A DNA stretch of 42,689 nt from an uncultured Pelagibacteraceae bacterium. Its GTDB lineage: Bacteria > Pseudomonadota > Alphaproteobacteria > Pelagibacterales > Pelagibacteraceae. The position numbers and the translations under genes were made by a program. Positions 19,733-29,106 of this stretch are shown piece after piece. Location: NCBI GenBank assembly GCA_902629215.1, contig CACOQC010000007.1:1-42689 (forward strand), in the 5' to 3' direction. The notes beneath the pieces are model-generated. The model did not search any database. It was not told the DNA's origin and saw only the letters and a list, made by a program, of their open reading frames with translations. Position 1 is the first letter of the stretch. Every line of letters begins with the position of its first letter.

Positions 19733-21766
19733 CTAACCTTCTGTGCCAGTTTTTTTCAATTCTATTTTAGAGTTGTTACATTCAACCATAGTTTTTGATG
19801 AACGGGCTATAACATTAGAAAAATAATAATCTTTAAATTTTACCATTAGGTTTTCATTCTCAAAACTATCCTGACTTATTTCATTCTTTAAATCTGATTT
19901 TTTTTGTTCTTTTTTTAATTTTAAATAATTAAACATACTGCTTTGAAGTTCTTCTTTATCGTTAAAAAGTTTCCTATTATTCATCACTTCAGCAAGATCA
20001 TTTATTACTTGCCAATCTTCTTTTGCATCACCTGGGGGATAAGAGGCTTTATAAGCTTTTTGGATTTTTCCCTCTAAATTAGTGTAATGACTAGACTGTT
20101 CAGTAAAAGCTGCACCTGGCAAAATTATATCTGCAATTTCTGCTCCTTTGTCTCCATGACTCCCTTGATAAATTATAAATTCATTTTTCTTTTTAAAACT
20201 TAAATTATCTTGTCCAAGTAAATAAACTATTTCAAATTTATTTTCATATAAGTCATCTAATAATTTATTATTTTCATCAATTATATCTAAATCAAGACTA
20301 CCAACAGTTGATGCATCTGCTGATAGTATGTTTATCGGATTCCAATTATCTGATAATTTATTATTATTAGATAGAAATTCTTTAAATGAATTAAATAAAT
20401 ATTTTGCAGATTTAATATTTAAAAAAGACTCACCAAAAATAATCATTGGTTTTTTTGCATCAATAATTAATTTTGAAATATAATTTTTATTTTCAATAAT
20501 ATCCTTAATAGTTTGAGTTTTTCCATCTAAGCTTTCATAGTCATATGTTAAATCCCCAACATTATTTAATGAAATTATTTTTATATTATTATTTACGTAA
20601 GTTTTTCGGATTCTTGCGTTAATCATTGTTGCTTCGTACCTTGGATTTGTCCCAATCAATAAAATTAAGTCAGACTCTTCAATTCCATTTATAGTCGAGT
20701 TAAATAGATAATTTTCTCTTACCGCACTGTTGATAAAATTTTTTACAACTCTAGACTCATACTTGTTTGTATTAATTGTTCTCTCAAAAAATTCCTTAAA
20801 AATAAAACTTGCTTCCATATTTGTAAGATCTCCTACTAATCCACAAATTTTTTCTTTATTCGTATTTTCTATTTTGGATTTGATAATTTTATAAACTTCT
20901 TCCCAAGAAGCTTTTTCAAATTTATTATTATATTTAATATAAGGTGTATCTAATCTTTGATTTAATAATCCATCGCAAGCATACCTGGTTTTATCTGAAA
21001 TCCATTCTTCATTTATATCTTCATTAATGATTGGCAAAATTCTTTTTACCTCCCAGTCATAAGTGTCTACTCTTATATTTGATCCAACAGCATCCATGAC
21101 ATCAATTGTTTCAGTTTTTTTAAGTTCCCAAGGTCTTGCTTCAAAAACATAAGGTTTTGAAGTCAATGCTCCAACAGGACATAAATCAATAACATTGCCT
21201 GATAATTCTGATTGAACTGATTGTTCCAAGTAAGTGGTTATTTGCATGTCCTCACCTCTTCCGATTGCACCCAACTCTGGTACTCCAGCGATCTCAGTTG
21301 CAAATCTCACACATCTTGTACAATGAATACATCTTGTCATTTGAGTTTTTATTAAAGGACCCATATTCTTATCAGGAACATATCTTTTATTTTCCTTAAA
21401 CCTTGATTTATCAATACCATAAAACATAGATTGATCCTGGAGATCACATTCTCCCCCTTGGTCACAGACAGGACAATCTAAAGGATGATTTGCTAATAAA
21501 AATTCCATAACACCTTTTCTAGATTTTTCTATTTTTGGAGTATTTGTTTTTATAACCATTCCATCTGCTGCTGGCATTGCACAAGATGCTATTGGTTTAG
21601 GAGATTTTTCCATTTCAACTAAACACATTCTACAATTACCAGCTATAGATAATTTTTCATGATAACAAAATCTTGGAATTTCAGCTCCTGCTTTTTCACA
21701 AGCTTGAAGAACAGTTAAACCTTCCTCTACTTCAACGTCAATATCATTTACTTTTAATTTAAGCAT
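19733..21766 (-). CDS. nuoG: NADH-quinone oxidoreductase subunit G
   Basis: The large Fe-S subunit of the peripheral arm. In 677 aa the N-terminus holds a 2Fe-2S cluster (Cys 34, 45, 48, 62), then the His-94/Cys-98/Cys-101/Cys-107 ligands of N5, then the N4 motif around [12 protein letters not shown] and [10 protein letters not shown]. The rest is a molybdopterin-oxidoreductase-like domain that has lost its cofactor role. The extra N7 cluster cysteines of E. coli NuoG are not seen, which is normal for Alphaproteobacteria and mitochondria. It overlaps nuoF by 8 bp. Confidence 0.97.
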   Translation of the reverse strand: MLKLKVNDIDVEVEEGLTVLQACEKAGAEIPRFCYHEKLSIAGNCRMCLVEMEKSPKPIASCAMPAADGMVIKTNTPKIEKSRKGVMEFLLANHPLDCPVCDQGGECDLQDQSMFYGIDKSRFKENKRYVPDKNMGPLIKTQMTRCIHCTRCVRFATEIAGVPELGAIGRGEDMQITTYLEQSVQSELSGNVIDLCPVGALTSKPYVFEARPWELKKTETIDVMDAVGSNIRVDTYDWEVKRILPIINEDINEEWISDKTRYACDGLLNQRLDTPYIKYNNKFEKASWEEVYKIIKSKIENTNKEKICGLVGDLTNMEASFIFKEFFERTINTNKYESRVVKNFINSAVRENYLFNSTINGIEESDLILLIGTNPRYEATMINARIRKTYVNNNIKIISLNNVGDLTYDYESLDGKTQTIKDIIENKNYISKLIIDAKKPMIIFGESFLNIKSAKYLFNSFKEFLSNNNKLSDNWNPINILSADASTVGSLDLDIIDENNKLLDDLYENKFEIVYLLGQDNLSFKKKNEFIIYQGSHGDKGAEIADIILPGAAFTEQSSHYTNLEGKIQKAYKASYPPGDAKEDWQVINDLAEVMNNRKLFNDKEELQSSMFNYLKLKKEQKKSDLKNEISQDSFENENLMVKFKDYYFSNVIARSSKTMVECNNSKIELKKTGTEG

Positions 21767-23087
21767 TTTTATCCAATAAGTGTTGATCTACAAGATAAGG
21801 AATATTTTTATTTTCTTTTATAATTGGATCAAATTTATTTCTTCTCTTAATCTCATCTTTAAAATGTCTTAATAAGCCTTGAACTGGCCAAGAAGATCCT
21901 TCTCCAAAAGCACAAATGGTATGGCCCTCAATTTGTTTTGTTACATCTCCTAACATATCTATTTCCTCTTTTGAAGCCTCTCCTTTTGACATTCTTTCAA
22001 GCATTCTCCACATCCATCCTGATCCTTCCCTGCATGGAGTACACTGACCACAACTTTCATGTTTGTAAAATCTTGCAATTCTAGCCATGCATTTAATTAT
22101 GTCCTGATCTTTATTAATTACAACTACTCCTGCTGTTCCTAATCCACTTTTTTCAGCTACCAAAGAATCAAAATCCATTGTTAATGTTTCACATTTTTCT
22201 TTAGGTATTAAAGGCATTGATGATCCACCTGGTATAACTGCTTGTAAATTGTCCCATCCACCTATTACACCACCAGCATGAACTTCAATTAATTCTTTTA
22301 AAGGAATATTCATTTCCTCTTCAACATTACATGGGTTATTTACATTTCCAGATATACAAAAAATTTTTGTACCAGTATTTTTTTCTCTACCCAATGATGC
22401 AAACCATTTACCACCTCTTCTAAGAATCGTTGGAACTACAGCTATAGTTTCTACGTTATTAATTATTGTAGGGCATCCATAAAGCCCTATTAACGCTGGA
22501 AAGGGAGGTTTCAATCTTGGTTGTCCTTTTTTGCCTTCTATACTTTCTAATAAAGCCGTTTCTTCACCACAAATATAAGCTCCTGCACCATAATGAATAT
22601 AAATATCTAAATCCCAACCAGTACCAGCTGCATTTTTACCAATGAGTTTCTTTTCATATGCTTCATTAATCGCAGCTTGAAGTTTTTGACCATCTATAAA
22701 GTATTCACCTCTTATATATATATAACAAACATGTGCTTGGACTGCATAAGCTGTAATTAAACAACCCTCAATCAATTTGTGTGGTTCAAATCTTAATATA
22801 TCTCTATCCTTACATGTTCCAGGTTCTGACTCGTCACCATTTATCACTAAATAATGTGGTCTAGATCCAACTTCTTTAGGTGCAAAAGACCATTTTAAAC
22901 CAGTGGGAAAACCAGCACCACCTCTACCTCTAAGTTGTGAGTCTTTAATTTCATTAATAATCCAATCTCTACCTTTGCTAGTCAGTTCTTTAGTATTCAT
23001 CCAATCGCCTCTTTTTTGAGATGAAGCTAAATCTGATCCCAAATCATTATATAAATTTTGAAAAATTCTATCTTTATCTTGGAGCAT
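21759..23087 (-). CDS. nuoF: NADH-quinone oxidoreductase subunit F (NADH/FMN binding)
   Basis: NuoF takes electrons from NADH through FMN to cluster N3. The 442-aa protein has the glycine-rich nucleotide motif [13 protein letters not shown] (54-66), [16 protein letters not shown] for FMN, and [15 protein letters not shown] plus HTICAFGEG giving the four N3 cysteines. It starts [13 protein letters not shown], the usual alphaproteobacterial N-terminus, even though this means a 14-bp overlap with nuoE. It overlaps nuoG by 8 bp. Confidence 0.98.
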   Translation of the reverse strand: MLQDKDRIFQNLYNDLGSDLASSQKRGDWMNTKELTSKGRDWIINEIKDSQLRGRGGAGFPTGLKWSFAPKEVGSRPHYLVINGDESEPGTCKDRDILRFEPHKLIEGCLITAYAVQAHVCYIYIRGEYFIDGQKLQAAINEAYEKKLIGKNAAGTGWDLDIYIHYGAGAYICGEETALLESIEGKKGQPRLKPPFPALIGLYGCPTIINNVETIAVVPTILRRGGKWFASLGREKNTGTKIFCISGNVNNPCNVEEEMNIPLKELIEVHAGGVIGGWDNLQAVIPGGSSMPLIPKEKCETLTMDFDSLVAEKSGLGTAGVVVINKDQDIIKCMARIARFYKHESCGQCTPCREGSGWMWRMLERMSKGEASKEEIDMLGDVTKQIEGHTICAFGEGSSWPVQGLLRHFKDEIKRRNKFDPIIKENKNIPYLVDQHLLDKNA

Positions 23088-23688
23088 TTTTTAAATCCAA
23101 AAGTGTTTTTCTATTATTTTCTGGTTCGTTATTTACACGTCCTCTATAAGAACCCGGTCTTGGTTTTTCACCTTTTAAAATTTTATCTAAAATTTCTAAA
23201 GTTTTTTCTTTATCTAAATCCTCATAATAATCATCATTTATTTGCATCATAGGTGCATTAACACAAGCTCCTAAACATTCAACTTCCATCCATGAACAAC
23301 TTTTATCACCAGATAACTCATTTTCATTTTCAGAAATTTTTTCTTTACACGCTTCAACTAATTTATTCGCACCTCTAATCATGCATGGAGTTGTAGTACA
23401 AACTTGAACGAAATATTTTCCAACAGGTGATAAATTGTACATGCTATAAAAAGTAGCAACTTCATAAACTTTTATGTAAGGCATGTTTAAAAGTTTTGCG
23501 ATATATTTCATTGCTGCTAAAGGTATCCAATTATTATTTTGTCTTTGAGCGATGTAAAGTAGAGCCATTACTGCGCTTTGTTGTTTATCTTGCGGATAAT
23601 TAGAAATAATTTTATTTGCCGCTTCCAATGAAGTAGAATTAAACTCAAAATCATTTGGTTGGTCTTTTGCTGGTTTTCTTAAACTCAT
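23074..23688 (-). CDS. nuoE: NADH-quinone oxidoreductase subunit E (2Fe-2S)
   Basis: A thioredoxin-fold subunit that carries the off-path cluster N1a beside NuoF. In 204 aa the four ligands are visible as CTTTPC (Cys 97 and 102) and CLGAC (Cys 138 and 142). The N-terminal half has [20 protein letters not shown], typical of the family. About 45 polar residues follow the cluster domain. It overlaps nuoD by 4 bp and nuoF by 14 bp. Confidence 0.97.
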   Translation of the reverse strand: MSLRKPAKDQPNDFEFNSTSLEAANKIISNYPQDKQQSAVMALLYIAQRQNNNWIPLAAMKYIAKLLNMPYIKVYEVATFYSMYNLSPVGKYFVQVCTTTPCMIRGANKLVEACKEKISENENELSGDKSCSWMEVECLGACVNAPMMQINDDYYEDLDKEKTLEILDKILKGEKPRPGSYRGRVNNEPENNRKTLLDLKNAPR

Positions 23689-24860
23689 CTGTCAACCTCT
23701 CCAAAAACTATATCTAGAGATCCAAGGACAGCCGGAACATCTGCTAACATATGGCCTTTAATTAGATAGTCCATTGATTGTAAATGTGAAAAGCCTGGTG
23801 CTCTGATTTTACACTTATATGGTTTACTTGATCCATCTGAAATCAAGTAAACTCCAAATTCACCCTTTGGAGCTTCAACTGATGTATATATTTCATCTTT
23901 TGGAACTCTATATCCTTCAGTAAATAGTTTAAAATGATGAATTAGTGCTTCCATTGATTGTTTAATTTCTTTTTTAGGTGGTGGTGTTATTTTTCCATCT
24001 AAACTTTTTATTGGACCTTTTTCCATTTTTTTCAAACATTGCTTAATTATAGAAACACTTTCTTTCATCTCCTCAATTCTACATAAGTACCTATCATAAC
24101 AATCCCCATTTTTTCCAACTGGTATTTTAAATTCTAATTGTTCATAACAATCATAGGGTTGAGATTTTCTTAAATCCCAAGGAACACCTGACCCTCTAAT
24201 CATCACACCAGAAAAAGAATAATTTAATGCGTCTTCTTTCGATACGATACCAATATCAACATTTCTTTGTTTAAATATTCTATTATCAGTCAATAAATTT
24301 TCCAAATCATTGATAATTTTTGGGAAACTTTCACAAAACTTCAAAATATCTTCCTCTAATCCAGCAGGTAAATCCTGATGGACTCCTCCAGCTCTAAAAT
24401 AATTAGCATGTAATCTTGAACCTGATGCTCTTTCATAAAAAGTCATTAAAGTTTCTCTTTCTTCAAAACCCCAAAGAGAGGGTGTTAAAGCACCAACGTC
24501 TAGAGCTTGTGTGGTCACATTTAAAATATGACTTAAGATTCTTCCAATTTCACAAAACATGACTCTTATATATTGAGCACGTATTGGAACCTCTATGTTA
24601 AGAATCTTCTCAATAGCTAATGCAAAAGCATGTTCTTGATTCATCGGTGCTACATAATCTAATCTATCGAAATAAGGAACTGCCTGCATATAAGTTTTAT
24701 TTTCTATGAGTTTTTCTGTTCCACGATGAAGTAAACCAATATGTGGATCAGCTTTTTCAACTACTTCTCCATCTAATTCTAATATAAGTCTCAATACTCC
24801 ATGTGCAGCAGGATGTTGTGGACCAAAATTTAAATTCAAATTTTTAATTTTTTTTGTCAT
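23685..24860 (-). CDS. nuoD: NADH-quinone oxidoreductase subunit D (49 kDa)
   Basis: NuoD lines the quinone-reduction chamber with NuoB. The 391-aa protein opens with [17 protein letters not shown], whose His is a quinone ligand, and has [28 protein letters not shown] and the C-terminal DIVFGEVDR, all diagnostic. It is a separate gene from nuoC, unlike the fused nuoCD of enterics. It overlaps nuoC by 17 bp, the longest overlap in the operon, and nuoE by 4 bp. Confidence 0.98.
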   Translation of the reverse strand: MTKKIKNLNLNFGPQHPAAHGVLRLILELDGEVVEKADPHIGLLHRGTEKLIENKTYMQAVPYFDRLDYVAPMNQEHAFALAIEKILNIEVPIRAQYIRVMFCEIGRILSHILNVTTQALDVGALTPSLWGFEERETLMTFYERASGSRLHANYFRAGGVHQDLPAGLEEDILKFCESFPKIINDLENLLTDNRIFKQRNVDIGIVSKEDALNYSFSGVMIRGSGVPWDLRKSQPYDCYEQLEFKIPVGKNGDCYDRYLCRIEEMKESVSIIKQCLKKMEKGPIKSLDGKITPPPKKEIKQSMEALIHHFKLFTEGYRVPKDEIYTSVEAPKGEFGVYLISDGSSKPYKCKIRAPGFSHLQSMDYLIKGHMLADVPAVLGSLDIVFGEVDR

Positions 24861-25449
24861 TATTTTCAGTTTGATCTTTTATGTATTTTGTTCCTTCCCA
24901 GGGGCTTTCATAATCAAAATTTCTATAATTTTGTTCTAATTTGACTGGTTCACTAATCACTTTTTTTTGAGCTTCGTTGTATCTAACCTCTGAATGACCC
25001 GTTAAAGGAAAATCTTTTCTTAGCGGGTGGCCTTCAAAACCATAATCGGTTAAAATTCTACGTAGATCGGGGTGGTCTTTAAAGTTTACACCATACATAT
25101 CAAAAACCTCTCTCTCCATCCAATTTGCAGCAGGAAAAATAGAGGTTAAGGAGCTAATTAGTTCATTTTCATTAATAAAATAACTTAAAATAATTCTTTG
25201 ATTGAATTCATGACTTAAAAATAAATAAATAATCTTAAATCTTTTTATTTGTTCTGGGTAATCTACAACAGTGATGTCTATAAGTTGTCTAAATTTAGTG
25301 CTATTATTTGTTTTTAAAAATAAAGTTACATCTACCAAATCATCTTTTTCAATTTCAATAAATAATTGGTTATGTTTAATTTCAGTTTTTTTAATCTTTG
25401 TGGTTAATTCTGAATTAATTTTTTTTTCTAAATCAATTAAATTTATCAT
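24844..25449 (-). CDS. nuoC: NADH-quinone oxidoreductase subunit C (30 kDa)
   Basis: A structural subunit of the connecting module of complex I. The 201-aa protein has the family signature [20 protein letters not shown] followed by [20 protein letters not shown]. The N-terminal ~80 residues are poorly conserved, as usual. It abuts nuoB directly and overlaps nuoD by 17 bp. Confidence 0.97.
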   Translation of the reverse strand: MINLIDLEKKINSELTTKIKKTEIKHNQLFIEIEKDDLVDVTLFLKTNNSTKFRQLIDITVVDYPEQIKRFKIIYLFLSHEFNQRIILSYFINENELISSLTSIFPAANWMEREVFDMYGVNFKDHPDLRRILTDYGFEGHPLRKDFPLTGHSEVRYNEAQKKVISEPVKLEQNYRNFDYESPWEGTKYIKDQTENNDKKN

Positions 25450-25965
25450 TTATCTAGTTAAAGAGCCTTTGTCTCTTATTTTTTTTTGTAATTGCATTAT
25501 TCCGTATAAAAGTGCCTCTGCAGATGGAGGACATCCTGGAACATAAACGTCTACAGGAACAATTCTATCACAACCCCTCACAACAGAATATGAATAATGA
25601 TAATAGCCTCCACCGTTAGCGCAACTTCCCATTGATATCACGTACCTTGGTTCAGGCATTTGATCATAAACTTTTCTTAAAGCTGGTGCCATTTTATTTG
25701 TTAATGTTCCTGCAACAATCATTACATCTGATTGTCTAGGTGAGCCTCTTGGGGCTGCACCAAATCTTTCCAAATCATATCTTGGCATTGCTGTTTGCAT
25801 CATTTCAACTGCACAACAAGCTAAACCAAATGTCATCCAATGCAAAGAACCTGATCTTGACCAATTGATTAAATTATCTAGTGAAGTTGTAATAAAACCT
25901 TTTTCACTAAAATCTTTAGCTAATAATTTAAATTCATCAGGAACTTGATCTAATTTATTATTCAT
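25450..25965 (-). CDS. nuoB: NADH-quinone oxidoreductase subunit B (cluster N2)
   Basis: NuoB carries N2, the terminal 4Fe-4S cluster that reduces quinone. In 171 aa the ligands are seen as the tandem Cys 50-51 in [10 protein letters not shown], Cys 115 in [10 protein letters not shown] and Cys 145 in [29 protein letters not shown] is also characteristic. It follows nuoA by 11 bp, the largest gap in the whole 23.7-kb run, and abuts nuoC. Confidence 0.98.
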   Translation of the reverse strand: MNNKLDQVPDEFKLLAKDFSEKGFITTSLDNLINWSRSGSLHWMTFGLACCAVEMMQTAMPRYDLERFGAAPRGSPRQSDVMIVAGTLTNKMAPALRKVYDQMPEPRYVISMGSCANGGGYYHYSYSVVRGCDRIVPVDVYVPGCPPSAEALLYGIMQLQKKIRDKGSLTR

Positions 25966-25976
25966 TTAAAAAATTT

Positions 25977-26345
25977 TTATTCCCAGTCTAATGCACCCTT
26001 TTTCCATTCATAAATAAATCCAATTGTAAGTATGAATAAGAAAATCATCATTGAGGTAAAACCTAAAATTCCAATATTTCCTAAGGAAATTGCCCATGGA
26101 AATAAAAACGCTATCTCAAGATCAAAAATTATAAAAAGTATTGCAACCAAATAAAATCGAACATCAAATTCCATTCTCGAGTCTTGAAACGGTTCAAATC
26201 CACACTCATAAGCTGATAATTTTTCTGGATCAGGATTTTTGGGAGATAGGATAAAATTAATTACAATAAATGCACAACTCAAACCTAATGCAATAATTAG
26301 GAACAATATTATTGGTAAATAATCTTTTAAAAATACCGCACTCAT
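25977..26345 (-). CDS. nuoA: NADH-quinone oxidoreductase subunit A
   Basis: NuoA is a three-helix membrane subunit next to the quinone site and the first gene of the operon. The 122-aa protein has the conserved loop [22 protein letters not shown], split here only by helix boundaries, and [25 protein letters not shown] sequence in helix 2 with acidic residues. The ATG is preceded by five C bases and has no Shine-Dalgarno sequence; a TATATT-like box ends 5 nt upstream. A Fur-box-like site lies at 26421-26439. Confidence 0.97.
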   Translation of the reverse strand: MSAVFLKDYLPIILFLIIALGLSCAFIVINFILSPKNPDPEKLSAYECGFEPFQDSRMEFDVRFYLVAILFIIFDLEIAFLFPWAISLGNIGILGFTSMMIFLFILTIGFIYEWKKGALDWE

Positions 26346-26450
26346 GGGGGAATATATATCATTTTTTAAAGCTAGATGAAGTGGTGTTAGGTCACATTAT
26401 TCAAAATATACAGCTTATTTGATAATGATTATTACTATTAACTTGTAAAG
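26346..26450 (-). promoter_or_regulatory. Upstream region of the nuo operon
   Basis: This 105-bp noncoding stretch must contain the nuo promoter unless tRNA transcripts read through. On the minus strand two TATATT boxes stand out: 26410-26405, with no good -35, and 26356-26351, whose end is 5 nt from the nuoA ATG. A TTCATC (26380-26375) precedes the second at near-normal spacing. No convincing terminator follows tRNA-Asp. I cannot choose between the promoters from sequence alone. Confidence 0.4.
26421..26439. promoter_or_regulatory. Fur-box-like operator upstream of nuoA
   Basis: The plus-strand 19-mer GATAATGATTATTACTATT matches the E. coli Fur consensus (GATAATGATAATCATTATC) at 15 of 19 positions by eye, including the entire first nine bases. 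It lies 76 bp upstream of the nuoA ATG, between the tRNA-Asp 3' end and nuoA, and covers where the -35 would be for a TATATT box at 26405-26410. Complex I is iron-rich, so iron control would make sense. The local sequence is AT-rich, so a chance match is quite possible, and the alphaproteobacterial Fur/Mur/Irr site may differ. Confidence 0.35.
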
Positions 26451-26527
26451 TGGCGGGAGTGAAGGGACTCGAACCCTCGACCTATCGCGTGACAGGCGAT
26501 CGCTCTAACCAACTGAGCTACACCCCC
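26451..26527 (-). tRNA. tRNA-Asp (GUC)
   Basis: A full cloverleaf is readable: acceptor GGGGGTG pairs with CACTCCC, the D-arm TAGCTCAGTTGGTTAGAGC is standard, the anticodon loop is CTGTCAC with anticodon GTC between ATCGC and GCGAT, and the T-arm has GTTCGAGTC. The 3' CCA is encoded (GCCA at the end). It lies 15 bp after tRNA-Val on the same strand, so both are probably one transcript. Confidence 0.98.
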
Positions 26528-26542
26528 ACTTATGATTCATTT

Positions 26543-26618
26543 TGGTGGGCAGTAAAGGACTCGAACCTTTGACCCCCTCGGTGTAAACGAGATGCTCTAC
26601 CAACTGAGCTAACCGCCC
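26543..26618 (-). tRNA. tRNA-Val (UAC)
   Basis: Acceptor GGGCGGT pairs with ACTGCCC, the D-arm is TAGCTCAGTTGGTAGAGC, and the anticodon stem TCTCG/CGAGG encloses TTTACAC with anticodon TAC. The T-arm contains GGTTCGAGTCC. The CCA end is encoded. It is 49 bp downstream of lon and just upstream of tRNA-Asp. Confidence 0.98.
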
Positions 26619-26631
26619 AAAATGATGTTTA

Positions 26632-26660
26632 CTAATACATCAAGGTTCCAAAAATGTAAA
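26632..26660 (-). promoter_or_regulatory. Predicted promoter for the tRNA-Val/tRNA-Asp pair
   Basis: On the minus strand TTTACA (26660-26655) is followed after 17 nt by TATTAG (26637-26632). The -10 box ends 13 nt from the mature tRNA-Val 5' end, leaving a short 5' leader for RNase P. The hexamers match 5/6 and 4/6. It lies between the lon stop and the tRNA. Confidence 0.5.
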
Positions 26661-26667
26661 TTAATTA

Positions 26668-29046
26668 TTATTGAATACTTGCTTGAGATTTATCGTCTTT
26701 TTTAGACATATCAACTTCAACCCATTCTATTTTTTTTAGTTCTTTTGTTAAAGCAATTTTTAAAACTTCATCAGCATATTCAACTGGTGTTATCTTTATT
26801 TCATCAATAATTTTTTTTGGCATATCAACTAAATCTTTTTCATTTTCTTTTGGAATTAAAACTTCTTTTATACCAGCTCTATGTGCTGCAATTAATTTTT
26901 CTTTTAAACCTCCAATTGGTAGTACCTGACCAGTTAAAGTAACTTCGCCAGTCATTGCTACATCTTTTTTTACTGGAATATTTGTAATTGAAGAAACTAT
27001 AGATGTAACCATTCCTATGCCTGCTGAAGGTCCATCTTTAGGAGTCGCTCCCTCGGGCACATGAATATGAAAATCTTTTTTTTCAAACAATGGTGGTATA
27101 ATTCCGTATTCTAAACATTTAGATCTAACAAATGATTTTGCAGCTTTTACAGATTCCTGCATTACATCACCAAGTTTTCCTGTTATTTGCATTCTACCTT
27201 TTCCTGGCATTGTTGCAGTTTCTATTTTTAATATCTCACCACCATATTCGGTCCAAGCTAAACCAGTAACTATGCCAATTCTATCTTCGGTCTCTAATTC
27301 TCCTGATTTAAATTTTGGAACGCCTAAGAAATCTGATAAATTTTCTTTATTAATTTTAACTTCTAATTCTTCTCCTGAAACAACTTTTTTCACAACTTTT
27401 CTTGCTACCTTTGAAATTTCTCTTTCTAAATTTCTAACACCTGACTCTTTAGTATAACTTCTTATTATTTCTTGAATGATGTTATGTTCCAAATTCATTT
27501 CTTTTTCTTTAACACCATTATCTTTTATTTGTTTAGGAAGTAAGTATTTGTTAGCAATATTTACTTTTTCATCTTCTGTATATCCGGCTAATCTTATAAC
27601 TTCCATTCTATCTAGTAATGGTGGAAGTATATTTAAAGTATTAGCAGTTGTTACAAACATTACATCAGACAAATCATAGTCAACTTCAAGATAATGATCG
27701 TTAAAAGTCGTATTTTGTTCTGGATCTAAGGCCTCAAGCAAAGCTGAAGATGGATCACCCCTGTAATCATTTCCTATTTTATCAATCTCATCTAATAAAA
27801 TTAATGGATTTTTAGTTCCAGCTTTTTTCATCATTTGAATTATTTTACCTGGCAAAGATCCAATATAAGTTCTTCTATGACCTCTTATTTCCGCCTCATC
27901 TCTCATTCCACCAACTGACATTCTTACAAATTCTCTATTTGTTGCTTTTGCTATTGATTTTCCTAAAGATGTTTTTCCTACTCCTGGTGGTCCTACTAAA
28001 CATAAAATGGGTCCTTTAATTTTTTCCATTCTTTTTTGAACTGCTAGAAATTCAATTATTCGTTCTTTAACTTTTTCTAATCCAAAATGGTCTTTATCTA
28101 AAATTTCTAAAGCTTTTTTTAAGTCTATATCTACCTCACTTTTTTTGTGCCATGGTAGTTCTGTCATCCAATCTAAATAATTTCTTACAACTGTAGCTTC
28201 TGCTGACATTGGGCTCATATTTTTTAGTTTTTTAAGCTCCTGTAAACATTTTTTTTCTACATCTTTGGGCATTTTAGCTTTTAAAATAGCTTTATTTAAA
28301 CTTGTGCTCTCATCTTTCCCATCTTCTATTTCTCCTAATTCTTTTTGAATAGCTTTCAATTGTTCGTTTAAATAATATTCTCTTTGAGTTTTTTCCATTT
28401 GTGTTTTTACTCTTCCTCTAATTCTTTTTTCTACTCCTATAATACTCGTTTCATTTTCCATTATTTTTATTATTGCGTTTAATCTTTTTTTGACATCAGC
28501 GGTCTCAAAAATTTGTTGTTTTTCAGAAATTGTTGCGTTTATATGCGAAGCGATATTATCTGCGATTTGAGATGGATCTTTTAATTGTTTAATAGAATTA
28601 AGCGTTTCACTTGAAATCTTTTTATTAATTGAAGTAAGTTTTTCTAATCTTCTTAAAGCAGTAACTGCTAATGGGTATAAATCCTCATCTTTATTAATAA
28701 CGTCTTTTAATGGTGTGTAATCACAAATAATAAATTTATCATTATCCTTAAAATCTAAAATTTTAACTCTTTTTGTTCCCTCAACTAAAACTTTTACTGT
28801 TCCGTCTGGTAATTTAAGAAGTTGTAAAATATTACCTTCGCAGCCATACATGAAAACATCCGTTTTTTTTGGATCATCTATTTCAGAATTTTTTTGGGTG
28901 ACTAAAATTATTTTTTTATCTTTTTTCATCACCTCATTTAAAGCTGAGATTGATTTATCTCTACCTACAAACAACGGTATCACCATGCTTGGAAATACAA
29001 CAATGTCTCTTAATGGTAATAGAGGTAATGAGATTTTGACATCCAT
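26668..29046 (-). CDS. lon: ATP-dependent protease Lon
   Basis: Lon is a cytosolic AAA+ serine protease that removes misfolded and regulatory proteins. The 792-aa protein has the N-terminal substrate domain (PLLPLRDIVVFPSMVIPLFVGR), an AAA+ module with Walker A GPPGVGKTS and Walker B ILLDEIDKI, and a protease domain with DGPSAG (catalytic Ser 674) and GGLKEKL (catalytic Lys 717). It ends in a charged tail. The ATG lies 7 nt after a sigma-32-like promoter, suggesting heat-shock control and a leaderless mRNA. clpX is 60 bp upstream on the same strand. Confidence 0.98.
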   Translation of the reverse strand: MDVKISLPLLPLRDIVVFPSMVIPLFVGRDKSISALNEVMKKDKKIILVTQKNSEIDDPKKTDVFMYGCEGNILQLLKLPDGTVKVLVEGTKRVKILDFKDNDKFIICDYTPLKDVINKDEDLYPLAVTALRRLEKLTSINKKISSETLNSIKQLKDPSQIADNIASHINATISEKQQIFETADVKKRLNAIIKIMENETSIIGVEKRIRGRVKTQMEKTQREYYLNEQLKAIQKELGEIEDGKDESTSLNKAILKAKMPKDVEKKCLQELKKLKNMSPMSAEATVVRNYLDWMTELPWHKKSEVDIDLKKALEILDKDHFGLEKVKERIIEFLAVQKRMEKIKGPILCLVGPPGVGKTSLGKSIAKATNREFVRMSVGGMRDEAEIRGHRRTYIGSLPGKIIQMMKKAGTKNPLILLDEIDKIGNDYRGDPSSALLEALDPEQNTTFNDHYLEVDYDLSDVMFVTTANTLNILPPLLDRMEVIRLAGYTEDEKVNIANKYLLPKQIKDNGVKEKEMNLEHNIIQEIIRSYTKESGVRNLEREISKVARKVVKKVVSGEELEVKINKENLSDFLGVPKFKSGELETEDRIGIVTGLAWTEYGGEILKIETATMPGKGRMQITGKLGDVMQESVKAAKSFVRSKCLEYGIIPPLFEKKDFHIHVPEGATPKDGPSAGIGMVTSIVSSITNIPVKKDVAMTGEVTLTGQVLPIGGLKEKLIAAHRAGIKEVLIPKENEKDLVDMPKKIIDEIKITPVEYADEVLKIALTKELKKIEWVEVDMSKKDDKSQASIQ

Positions 29047-29053
29047 ATGTAGA

Positions 29054-29081
29054 ATATGGAGATTAAAATAGATATTGCAAT
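29054..29081 (-). promoter_or_regulatory. Sigma-32 (RpoH)-like promoter of lon
   Basis: On the minus strand ATTGCAA (29081-29075) and TCCATAT (29060-29054) are 14 nt apart. They match the heat-shock consensus CTTGAAA / CCCATNT at 5/7 and 6/7 within the allowed spacing. Transcription would start within a base or two of the lon ATG (29046), so the message may lack a leader. lon is a classical RpoH target. The lon-clpX gap is only 60 bp and I see no terminator in it. Confidence 0.5.
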
Positions 29082-29106
29082 ACCTTTTTCATATTTATTA
29101 AGGATA

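Noticed and set aside
19733..21766. Loss of the N7 cluster in NuoG
   Set aside because: Absence of N7 is normal in Alphaproteobacteria and mitochondria.
24844..25449. Separate nuoC and nuoD as a split fusion
   Set aside because: Separate genes are the ancestral and usual arrangement; the fusion is found in enterics.
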